A program made the position numbers and the translations under genes. From Thamnaconus septentrionalis (taxonomy: Eukaryota > Chordata > Actinopteri > Tetraodontiformes > Monacanthidae): a stretch of 64,000 nucleotides of DNA. The notes below the pieces were generated by a model. The model saw only the letters and a list, made by a program, of their open reading frames with translations, was not told the origin of the DNA and did no database searches. Positions 1 to 11,109 of the stretch are shown piece by piece. Location: positions 12,881,001 to 12,945,000 of the forward strand of contig CM020517.1 in NCBI GenBank assembly GCA_009823395.1, in the 5' to 3' direction. Within the stretch, counting starts at the first letter, position 1; each line of letters starts with the position of its first letter.

Positions 1-179
1 TCGCGGTGTAGATCACGTACTGATGCAAAGGTGTTTGGTTACGTTCTTTCAGCGCTGGAAAACTGTTCACGTTAGTTCCCCCGGGCTCCCCGTCTCCCTT
101 CCGCCCGGTCTTTCTCGCCCCCCCCAGACGTGACTCTGCGCCCCCCAGGGGGGTGCGCCACCCACTTTGAGAAACACTG
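1..179. mobile_element. Terminal part of a hAT-like (ZBED/Charlie type) element, cut by the window edge
   Basis: Positions 1-74 are nearly identical to 62833-62903, and the piece ends in ACTTTGAGAAACACTG, the reverse complement of the CAGTGNTTCTCAAAGT end typical of hAT/Charlie elements. The copy at 62.6 kb carries the other end and a transposase fragment, so this is probably the right end of the same family. Between 75 and 160 the sequence is C-rich with short inverted runs of C and G near the terminus. Family assignment is by inference from the termini; the rest of the element lies outside the window. Confidence 0.55.
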
Positions 180-1779
180 GTTTAACCTGAGTGACTCACA
201 AGTTCTTATCACATTGTACCGTTTTATGAGATTAATCTAGTTTATATTTGATCTCATCATCATCATGTGGGTCAAATAAACTAGCCCCATATTCTAGCTC
301 AATAGGTACAATGTTATATTTATTTTTCAGATCTCTGTATGTACACAAACAGTCAGAAGTTTGGACACACCTGTTTCTTCTTTATCTTTACTACTTTCTA
401 CAATGTAGATAGATAATGAATACATCAAATATATGACAAAGATATGTGGATTAATGTGGCAAAAGAAAAAAAAAGTTAAATACCCAAATATGTTATGTTA
501 TATATATTTTATATGAATGGTGGCTATTCTAGATCATTTAAAATATAAAACTTGTTTGAGTTATTTCACACTTTTTTGTTTAATACAGATTCCATACGTG
601 TTCATTCATAGTTTTGATGCCTTGAGTGACAATCTACAGTATAAATAGTCATGAAAATGAAAGAAAAACCGTTAAATCAGAAGTATGTGTCCAAACCTTT
701 GACTGGTAGTGTATATATTTTTTGTTCCGTTCTCCAGTGGAGTGGCCTTGTCTCCATTACACAGCGTACTTAGCCCTCTGTTTACAGCCTCCTCAGTATC
801 AGCTTCCTGCCCAAGCCGAGGCTCTGTTAGCATGAACCCAATCTCATTTCTGCGGAGTTCAGTGACAGGCTAGAGAGACATAAAACCTTGGTAAAGTCAG
901 TTTCACATGATACCTTTGAGTCTCTTCCATCAACAGACAGACAAACATAAATGCATGTAATGGAGCGAGTTTTTTTCCCTCCAAGAACTTTACCCCAACT
1001 CTCGCGTGTTTCTTTGCAGTTTCCCATAGGGCTCTTACGGCATTGTTTTTGGCCCAGATGGTACACAGACAGCAGCACATAGAATTCCACAGCCGCTTGA
1101 TTTAAGTGTGTCTGAAGGGGAGGCTGGTCAACTCATTGCTTAAGCGGCAGCCAAAAACAGAGAGAGAAAGGGATGGGGGGGAAAGAGAGAGAGGGGGAGA
1201 GAGTGAGGCTGAAATAGGCTTAAGGTCCTAATGACAAATAATCCAGTTACAAACTCGTGGAGCTCGTCAAAAAGGTTCGCTTTCCAGGTTGTGGCTTTGT
1301 GATGCGAATGGAACGTGAAGCTCGGCCGGAGCGCCTGGGCAGAGGGGGAGATTCTTCATCCCTCTGCCTTGCCGGAGTGAGCGTGTGGGAGGGCATTAGC
1401 GCCGGCTAATTACCTTTTTGTCCGGCCGCATGAGAACTGGCAGCAAGAAGATGGCCGCCGACACAAGCGGCGGGTGATTAAGCAAACAGGAGACGTGCGG
1501 CGTCTTGTCGTACCCCCGGCCCTTTAAAGCGGGCTTTCCCGTCGAAAACACTTGTCGCCTCCAGAGAAAAAAGGAGCCGGCGCAAATTTCACACAGTGAC
1601 TCACTAACCCCAACTAACAACATCATAAAGACACGCGGGCTGGCGCTCAGACAATGGATAAAAGAGCCGGTTCCTCGCAATCAGGGCGCGTCCGTCTCCC
1701 ATTTTGCCTCTTAAATGCCACATAATCCGGCCACAAGTAGGCCACAAGGCACAAAAGGGCGCTTGTGTTTAATCCTGGT
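180..1779. other. Intronic sequence upstream of the first visible ttll5 exon, with repeats
   Basis: No exon is recognised here. It holds an AT-rich Tc1-like MITE (343-711), a fragment of the dispersed 'TTTACAGCC' repeat near 775, and a purine-rich GA run at about 1155-1210. Short open frames on both strands lack splice sites or recognisable protein features. Confidence 0.5.
343..711. mobile_element. Tc1/mariner-type MITE, degenerate copy
   Basis: The left end (about 351-372) matches CAGTCAAAAGTTTGGACACACC with changes and the right end is TTTGACTGGTAGTG at about 698-711. The inside is AT-rich and shares 'CCTTGAGTGACAATCTAC' with the better copy at 39775-40090. No transposase is encoded, so this is a non-autonomous element. 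The left terminal inverted repeat is partly eroded. Confidence 0.75.
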
Positions 1780-2898
1780 CTTACTCATAGGTGCATTCGA
1801 GGTGGAAAAAACAAACAAATCGGCCGCCGTCTCTGCGTTTCTGTGTCTCCTTTCACCTCCCACCCCTCCCCCACCCGCCCCGAAAGGCCGGCCACGTGTT
1901 CCTGCTCAGTGCACATTAAGATTTGGACAATCCAGCGCGTCCCGTCAACCCATAAAACGTCTCAACCTTCGCTCGAGGACGAGGCCTGCTACTTGTCACG
2001 GGCCCGTCATGACACGGTTTGAATCGAATCCAGGCTTTTGAAAATCAGTTGCTTCTTCCAATCGGGTCCCTCCCGCCGTGACCGCGTTGATCGGAAAAAG
2101 ATTTGTCTGTCTTTTTCCGCAGACTTGCTCAGGTTGGGCTTTTCACGGCCGTCGTCGCCGTATCGTCAAACTGTTGAACTGACGCGTTTGCCACCCACTT
2201 CTGGCAGCCCTGCGTTCATATAAAACGTTATTCTTATTAATAGTGGGTGAAAGTGGTAAAGTTTCCCGTCACAACTGAGTTTTACAGTTTTGCTTTGACT
2301 TCTGAAGTATTGACAAGCATCGCGTGTTTTCTCTTTCGTTTAGTAAAAAGAAAATTGTGTGAAACCCAAGAAGTCGTTTTCTAGCAATCTTATTCTGTCA
2401 TTCCTGGTTTTTACAACCCGGTGCTGCTTAATGTCCCGTTATATTTTCTCCAGCGATATTACTGCGGCGCGCACGGAAAAAACTTTTAAAATAGCTATAA
2501 GCTGCTACTCCGAGCCCCCCCCACTCTTGGATTGCTGCGGAGTTCCAGCTCTAGGTGCGTGCTACCATCGAAATAACGCACTTAATAATGCACTCTCTAA
2601 ATGTCAGCAGTTATACAACGCTGCCGACTTGAAGCGTGTTTTTGTTGGTCTGCTGTGCGGCGCAGAACTTCCCTCTTGCTTTTTGAAACGGAGGCCCGGC
2701 GTCGCTGCGCAAGGACTCGAGTTTCTAGAACAACACTAGACGCGACTGCCACTGGCGTCTCCGAGCCCAACGATGTTTGGAGGATTTCTGATGTTGTGCT
2801 CAAAGCCGCAGAGTTTTGGCGCACTTATTTATTTATTTTTCACTGATTTCTCTCCGCAAGGCCTTTCTTTCCTTCTTTCTTTCCTCGTGAAGGCGCAG

Positions 2899-3090
2899 GC
2901 CCTGAGAGACGAGGAGGCGGCGTGGAACGGCCAGTTGCAGAGCACCTACGGCCTGACGAGGGCAGCGAACCCGCAGCAGTACTACCAGCCCACCCAGGGA
3001 AGATGCCAACTTCAGTTTGCAGTCCAGAAACTGCAACAACAAAGACTTCAGCCTCAACAATTTCTGGACCAGAGCCACTTCAGACACCCG
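2899..3090 (+). CDS. ttll5: ttll5 exon (first visible), intact copy
   Basis: This exon of 64 codons is open from phase 0 to phase 0. The acceptor is GGCGCAG after a run of TTTCTTTCCTTC; the donor GTACAC is weak but precedes an in-frame TAA. The product begins ALRDEEAAW and is Gln-rich, with a QKLQQQRLQPQQ stretch that suggests a helical or coiled segment. It joins in frame to the exon at 9810. A second copy at 5714-5906 carries one extra base. Confidence 0.6.
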
Positions 3091-6000
3091 GTACACAGGA
3101 GATCTCCTGATTGCTTCACCGCCTATTTATTTACCTATGCATTTACTTAAGCAAAAAAAAACAAAACCCAAAAACAGTGGGACAAGGTAAATGTTTGCGC
3201 CTAATTGCTCGTCGCCTTGCTTACGTTACACAACCTTTGTGCGACTTGTGTGTGGCCACTGCGGCCGAATTGTCTGGTCCACATCAACTGCCCGTGCCCA
3301 CCGTGGTGGCGCTTTCAAGTCTCTTCGTCTCCCCAGAACAGCTATCAGTAGTTGCATTTCCATTTGAGTTTTTTCGCAAAATAAAAGCGATATTTCTAGA
3401 TATTTCATGACACTTTTGCAATATACCTCCATATCGATACGCCTTAAAAACCACCTCATGAGAGCATAAAAACCTTTTAGCCATAATTGAGAGGTTTTTC
3501 CAAGTTTAGGTGTTTCCATGACCAGTTTTTTATTGCGATATTTAGGTTTTGCACAATTCGAGGGGTAATGGAAACGTAGATACTGTATTAAAGTCCCAGC
3601 TATGTTACACTTCATTGAGTAACCATTTGAATAGAAGTCTTTCACCTTTATAATCACCTGTTTATCGTATTTTACTGAAGGTAATCTAACTGCACTGCCA
3701 CTGATCTGCCCATAAGTTGATAAAAGCTAAACAAAACTGTATTTGTGCCTTTTAAAAGAGTATAATTTATGCGACAGGGCTGCTTCAGGAGTTCAATACG
3801 CAACCCACACTGAGTGAAACCCTCATAGTCATGCACCGCAGTATCCTGAGAATCTCTTTCCGAACCATTGAACAAATGGGTGTTTCAGGGCAGTATCCTC
3901 CCCATTCCAGCAGGGCCGGAACGTGACTCTTCAACCCAAAATCATCCTGTTTGGCCCGGTGACTGGGCCAAGTTTACGCTGGCGGATGAGTAATCGGGAA
4001 ACGCTGCCCATCCAGTCTGTCTGAACTCCCAATGTTACATTGTGCTGCCACTTTCAGCTGCATTTGCAATCTCGCCGACCTGAACAATAAAAAGAGCTAT
4101 TTTGTAAAAGTATAAACAGAGGTTTTGATCCAATTTGGCACCGCTTCAGAGAAAAGAAAAGATGAACCTTTAGGTTTTGGTGAAACAGATGTTGGACTTG
4201 AACTTGTTGGGCAAAATCTAGGGGCTGAGATTGTCATCAGTCACCCGGAAGAGTTATCTGTGCCCTTTGTGACATCACAGAGAGCTCTTTCTGAAAAATG
4301 GGCAAGCGAATGGCTTAAAAGATGCTCTTACTCAATTTTACGGAGTTTTTCTCATTGTGAAAAACTTTGGTTCACTTTGAATGTCAGGGGCCTTCAGCAG
4401 GAAGTGTTTTTGTTCCTGTCCTCCATGGAGAGGACAGAGGTGACTGAAGTTCATGGACATTTTTCTGGGCGGACGATTTGATTTGCCTCTTTTTTTCACT
4501 CGCATCTTTCCCGAGCAATGCAACTTGCTCTAACGTCATTGTTTTTCCTCCATCCCGCCGGGCCCCAATTAATGCAATTGAGGTGACATTTTCTCTGGCT
4601 TACTCATACCGGTGCATTCAGTGGAAAAAACAAACAAATCGACGCCGTCTCTGCGTTTCTGTGTCTCCTTTCACCTCCCACCCTCCCCACCCGCCCGAAA
4701 GGCCGGCCACGTGTTCCTGCTCAGTGCACATTAAGATTTGGACAATCCAGCGGCGTCCCGTCAACCCATAAAGCGTCTCAACCTTCGCTCGAGGGGCGAG
4801 GCCTGCTACTTATCACGGGCCCGTCATGACACGGTTTGAATCGAATCAGGCTTTTGAAAATCAGTTGCTTCTTCAATCGGGTCCCTCCGCCCGTGACCCG
4901 CGTTGATCGGAAAAAGATTTGTCTGTCTTTTCCGCAGACTTCGCTCAGGTTGGGCTTTTCACGGCCGTCGTCGCCGTGTCGTCAAACTGTTGAACTGACG
5001 CGTTTGCCACCCACTTCTGGCAGCCCTGCGTTCATATAAAACGTTATTCTTATTAATAGTGGGTGAAAGTGGTAAAGTTTCCCGTCACAACTGAGTTTTA
5101 CAGTTTTGCTTTGACTTCTGAAGTATTGACAAGCATCGCGTGTTTTCTCTTTCGTTTAGTAAAAAGAAAATTGTGTGAAACCCAAGAAGTCGTTTTCTAG
5201 CAATCTTATTCTGTCATTCCTGGTTTTTACAACCCGGTGCTGCTTAATGTCCCGTTATATTTTCTCCAGCGATATTACTGCGGCGCGCACGGAAAAAACT
5301 TTTAAAATAGCTATAAGCTGCTACTCCGAGCCCCCCCCACTCTTGGATTGCTGCGGGGTTCCAGCTCTAGGTGCGTGCTACCATCGAAATAACGCACTTA
5401 ATAATGCACTCTCTAAATGTCAGCAGTTATACAACGCTGCCGACTTGAAGCGTGTTTTTGTTGGTCTGCTGTGCGGCGCAGAACTTCCCTCTTGCTTTTT
5501 GAAACGGAGGCCCGGCGTCGCTGCGCAAGGACTCGAGTTTCTAGAACAACACTAGACGCGACTGCCACTGGCGTCTCCGAGCCCAACGATGTTTGGAGGA
5601 TTTCTGATGTTGTGCTCAAAGCCGCAGAGTTTTTGCGTACTTATTTATTTATTTTTCACTGATTTCTCTCCGTGCGTCTTTCTTTCCTTCTTTCTTTCCT
5701 CGTGAAGGCGCAGGCCTGCGAGAGACGAGGAGGCGGCGTGGAACGGCCAGTTGCAGAGCACCTACGGCCTGACGAGGGCAGCGAACCCGCAGCAGTACTA
5801 CCAGCCCACCCAGGGAAGATGCCAACTTCAGTTTGCAGTCCAGAAACTGCAACAACAAAGACTTCAGCCTCAACAATTTCTGGACCAGAGCCACTTCAGA
5901 CACCCGGTACACAGGAGATCTCCTGATTGCTTCACCGCCTATTTATTTACCTATGCATTTACTTAAGCAAAAAAAAAAACGACCCAAAAAACAGTGGGAC

Positions 6001-9000
6001 AAGGTAAATGTTTGCGCCAATTGCTCGTCGTCTTGCTTACGTTACACAACCTTTGTGCGACTTGTGTGTGGCCACTGCGGCCGAATTGTCTGGTCCACAT
6101 CAACTGCCCGTGCCCACCGTGTGGCGCTCAAGTCTCTTCGTCCCCAGAACAGCTATCAGTAGTTGCATTTCCATTTGAGTTTTTTCGCAAAATAAAAGCG
6201 ATATTTCTAGATATTTCATGACACTTTTGCAATATACCTCCATATCGATACGCCTTAAAAACCACCTCATGAGAGCATAAAAACCTTTTAGCCATAATTG
6301 AGAGGTTTTTCCAAGTTTAGGTGTTTCCATGACCAGTTTTTTATTGCGATATTTAGGTTTTGCACAATTCGAGGGGTAATGGAAACGTAGATACTGTATT
6401 AAAGTCCCAGCTATGTTACACTTCATTGAGTAACCATTTGAATAGAAGTCTTTCACCTTTATAATCACCTGTTTATCGTATTTTACTGAAGGTAATCTAA
6501 CTGCACTGCCACTGATCTGCCCATAAGTTGATAAAAGCTAAACAAAACTGTATTTGTGCCTTTTAAAAGAGTATAATTTGCGTACAGGGCTGCTTCAGGG
6601 AGTTCAATACGCAACCCACACTGAGTGAAAACCCTCATAGTCATGCACCGCAGTATCCTGAGAATCTCTTTCCGAACCATTGAACAAATGGGTGTTTCAG
6701 GGCAGTATCCTCCCCATTCCAGCAGGGCCGGAACGTGACTCTTCAACCCAAAATCATCCTGTTTGGCTCGGTGACTGGGCCAAGTTTACGCTGGCGGATG
6801 AGTAATCGGGGAAACGCTGCCCATCCAGTCTGTCTGAACTCCCAATGTTACATTGTGCTGCCACTTTCAGCTGCATTTGCAATCTCGCCGACCTGAACAA
6901 TAAAAAGAGCTATTTTGTAAAAGTATAAACAGAGGTTTTGATCCAATTTGGCACCGTTCAGAGAAAAGAAAAGATGAACCTTTAGGTTTTGGTGAAACAG
7001 ATGTTGGACTTTGAACTTGTTGGGCAAAATCTAGGGGGCTGAGATTGTCATCAGTCACCCGGAAGAGTTACCTGTGCCCTTTGTGACATCACAGAGAGCT
7101 CTTTCTGAAAAATGGGGCAAGCGAATGGCTTAAAAGATGCTCTTTACTCAATTTTACGGAGTTTTTCTCATTGTGAAAAAACTTTGGTTCACTTTGAATG
7201 TCAGGGGGCCTTCAGCAGGAAGTGTTTGTTCCTGTCCTCCATGGAGAGGGACAGAGGTGACTGAAGTTCATGGACATTTTTCTGGGCGGACGATTTGATT
7301 TGCCTCTTTTTTTTTTCACTCGCATCTTTCCCGAGCAATGCACTTGCTCTAACGTCATTGTTTTTCCTCCATCCCGCTCGGGCCCCAATTAATGCAATTG
7401 AGGTGACATTTTCTCTTGGCTTGGTGCAGCGGCCTGACGCAAGTCCTTTTAAGAAAGTGATCCTCTTTTTTTCTCTCTCTGTGTCACACACACATCCCAG
7501 TCGCTGCGTGGATTGTTGCTTTCTTTTTATCCTACCCCGACCACATCGCTCAGACGCCTTGTGAAAGGCAGGAGGAGCCAGACTGGTCGGACAGACTTGG
7601 TGCCGATGGGGACTCAGCAGAGCCGTCCCTTTGTTCGACTCTGACAAACTGGGGTCATCCGCTCGCCCATTCCGGATTGGTTTTTTTCCCACCGTCTAAT
7701 CAGACAACCTTCCCTAATCTTCCTATCCTCCCCTCTCCATTCAGTCCACCCCCACTGATCCCTCTTAGTCTTGACTGTACAAAGCCCGTCCTTGCTGAAA
7801 CGGTGGTCCTCCATCTTCAGAGTACTCCAAGTTCTCCTTTGTGACATGTCTTGGCTCTCCAATCCCCAGTATTTGCAGCCTAATTGGTCCAGAAGTTGGC
7901 TAATAAAGGCTTGGGCGATATCAGCGGACTCTGAACTCTAAATTTTAGTTTCCAAAGTTGTGAATCAACAGGAGACACATTTAAAGAAGGTGCCGTTCTG
8001 AATGCCTGCGCGTTTGTGCGCATGCATATCAGAGGAAAGACACGTCGCTGTTCCGGCGCCCTGCTCCGCGTTCCAGTTACTGGGTGCAGACTGTGCGGCT
8101 CCTCCGCGAACTTGGCCCGAGGCCACCTGGCAGCCAAAGAAAGGTGCCCTCCCCGGACCCGCTCGAATCTGAACTGCAGCCATGGACCTCGCAACCTGGA
8201 AACTCAGCTTCTCATTTATCAACGTGCAAATTACATCAGATATGCGCTGTCACACTGCCGGCCGCTTTTGAGCGAGCTGCGCTGTGTAGCTGGAAAACCA
8301 TTAGCTCGTTAGATAACCGTATAAAGCTGCAGAGAAAATAGCATTGGCATGAGACGTGGAAGGAATGTATGCTGAGCATTCCCCAGCACTGCAGACAGAG
8401 TGAAATGTGGCTCTAAAATATCATGTCAGAACAAAAAAAAAGGTGGCTCCTCTCCTTTCCAAACCTTTGAAGAGATCTTGTGTGAATAAACACATCATGG
8501 GAAGTGTTTGGCTCTCAGCTCCTCTGACCTGAAACCATGCCCTTGTTTTGTTACAGGATGGTATTTCATTAATATCTGCTCAGATTGAAGCCAAACCCTG
8601 TTTTTTTTTTCTTTTTCCCCCCACAACTAAATGATGGGCAACCAAATATTTTCCCACAATAAATAAGTCACAATGGAGAGATTGCAGTTCCTTATTCCGC
8701 TTTTGGGAAAGGGCTTGATTTTTCTCTTCCCTCAAAAGTGCAAACATACGATTGTGTTTGTGTAAAGAACTGGTCCGTCGTCGGGGCAGGCTTATCTCGA
8801 CAGCCTGGCTGCCATTGTGCTCCCAGTTTGGAGAGCAGTCTGGGGCAAGTCACACAATCGGACGTATCCAGTGCTGTGGAATCGATCAGCTGCCTCCTGA
8901 AAACAAAGCCCCTTGGAAGTGTGTGACGTACTTGGAGAGTTTCCATCTCTTTACTCTGGTGCCACACAAACCGTCAGCCAAAGGACTGTAATCCCTATCA

Positions 9001-11044
9001 TAATTTATTCTGTCCTCAGTGCCAGAATTTGACTTTGCAGGAGATTCATGCGCTGTTTCATTCTCCACTTTGTGTCTTGTTTTAAAAAGATTGCTTGGAT
9101 TTCACTTCAGTCTCTCAAGCAGTGAAGTTCTTGGATCTCTGATAGAAGCTCAAATAAATACTTTGGCCAGTTGTTGCAGTAGTGTAGGCTGTGCATAATA
9201 CAGGGGTTCATCATTCACAGCGATGTTATTACAGGACTTGTAAGGTTTGTGTAAGTTATCACCATTAGCTACTGCCTCAGGACAGTCACACTTAACTGCA
9301 GAGAAGTCACTCAGATTTCCACCTCATGAGATCCACCTCATCTCTTGTCAATCTCAATATATACCATTTACAATCCGTCCTACAATTTCAGGCCATTCCA
9401 TGACTAATTCGCTTCCTTTGCAGAGAGATAATGAAGAAGAGGTCACTGTGTGAGAAGGGCCTCCTCCAAACTGCTGTCAAAATACACACAAGGAGATCGG
9501 GAAGAAGACGTTAGCATTGGTCAACAAATGTTTAGTGCTAAAAGTTAAACGTGAATGCCACGACAGTCCTGGTCCAATCAGAGCTGGTTGAGATTTCACA
9601 TTGAAGGAACGAAGAAACCACCCTGGTTTCTTGGAAAATAACATTGGCAAAACTTCTCGGCTAATGTCATGCGCTAACAAACCTTCACCTTCCAAGTTTT
9701 TTACCCCTCTTGGAAAAACGCAGCTATTGATTCTTGTGTGATTATGTCTGTGATGTTGGCTCTAATCAACAAACCGTTGCGTTTTTTTCTTCGTCTTTCA
9801 TAGACTCAGTTCTCTGACCAGACAAGTGCTTTACATGGCCAGGCAGCTTCAACCAGCTGCCCTCCGTCCAGCTATCATGTTTGGACCAGTCACACTCACG
9901 GCCACAGCCACAGCCAGACCTGCGTCAGCCCGGCTCTTGTCCCGAAACCACCCAGCAGCTTCAGAGACGGGCAAACCAGGAAAACAGCCACCAAGCGCCT
10001 CATCAAGTAAGACCCCTCACGTGCGGCTCGTCAAGTCATCCAGCGGGTTTTCAGCGATTGGCTCCCGGTTCCGGTGCAAGACGGTGTTAAGACACAGTGC
10101 GTGGGGTCGTCGGGTTCGATGGGACGAGGCTAAAATGCTAACGTGCGTGCGGTGGAGGGCTTCCAGCCTTTTGGGCCACAGGGTGTATCTACTCGCTCGG
10201 TAAACAACCCCCTCGCAGGCCTGATTTCTGCCTGAACCGTAAACACAACGTGGTTCAGTGGAAGGACCCGGGGCCCCGAGCACCATTTAAATCCTGTTTG
10301 GTTTGGAGATAAGCTGAAGAGCACGGAGAGGGAAAATAAAAGGAAAGGAGTGAGACACAGGGCTTGAGCGGCCAATGATTTTGCCCAATTACTTTATGAC
10401 TTTATTGCTGGAACATCTGGCCAAATTACGCAACAACAGCAAGCCTTTGTGATCGGGGCGGATTGTTTGTTTGAATCTCTGGACGGGGACGCTGGCCGTT
10501 TTTGCTCTGCGCCAGAGTGGCCTGTTCTGTAGGTAAGGTGTGTCCCGGCACTGTAATTCCTTTTATTTACAGTGCCAGGGCCTAAATTATACCCTCATTT
10601 TGAAGTCTTTATTCATTTTTAATCCGAAGCTCCAGGTGAGGAGGCTTACACACTAAAAGTGAAAAAAACCCCAAAAAGAAACAAACGCAAACTGATATGA
10701 ATTTTCAGGAAATAAAGATCCCACAAGGTCCCATAGTACCTCTTTTCATTGTCCAATCAATCCTCCTCAGAAAAAAAAGTGTTTTAGCACTGTGTTTACA
10801 GCCAGCCAAAAAAAATGTTCTTTTGGCTGGCTGTAAGCACGTTTTCTGGCGATAAACAGTATATACCAACCACTCAAACACACCCTATGAATTTAATGTA
10901 TTTTCTTTCATTCTCATTAATATGATATATAATTAATATAATATAAATATTAATTACAAATATCTTGTTCATATATTTGATGTCTTCAGTATCTATCTGC
11001 AGTGTAGAAAGTTGTAAAGACAAAAAAAGATCTTTTGACTGGTA

Positions 11045-11109
<65 letters not shown>

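Larger units (their letters stand above)
1780..4598. repeat. Direct tandem duplication I, copy A (about 2.8 kb)
   Basis: This block repeats directly in 4599-7422 at an offset of about 2.81 kb. It starts at CTTACTCATA (1780) and ends at the same motif at the junction (4599). It contains one intact ttll5 exon (2899-3090), a MITE (3349-3582) and otherwise intronic DNA. Long stretches (for example 2220-2530) are identical between copies; most differences are single-base gains or losses in short runs of C, G, T or A. Outside the exon I see nothing coding: the 126-codon open frame at 2359-2739 begins with GTG and is present only because the block is duplicated. Confidence 0.93.
4599..7422. repeat. 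Direct tandem duplication I, copy B (about 2.8 kb)
   Basis: Second copy of 1780-4598, head-to-tail with it. It ends at about 7422, where homology stops after TTCTCTTGGCTT. The exon inside (5714-5906) is frameshifted. Differences from copy A are mostly one-base indels in homopolymers, for example GGGG versus GGGGG near 7205 and TTT versus TT near 7010. Confidence 0.93.

Noticed and set aside
2359..2739. 126-codon open frame present twice (also 5175-5555) with the same protein
   Set aside because: It begins with GTG and is identical in the two copies because the DNA is duplicated, not through selection; no domain or splice signal. Only the exon at 2899 is supported.
3091..3190. Extending the first ttll5 exon to the donor AAG|GTAAAT near 3184
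   Set aside because: An in-frame TAA occurs before it, so the exon must end at about 3090 despite the weak GTACAC donor.
9422..9453. Acceptor CTTCCTTTGCAG followed by a short frame ending in TGA, as an alternative ttll5 end
   Set aside because: Only about ten codons, no supporting polyadenylation signal nearby, and the downstream exons join well in frame.
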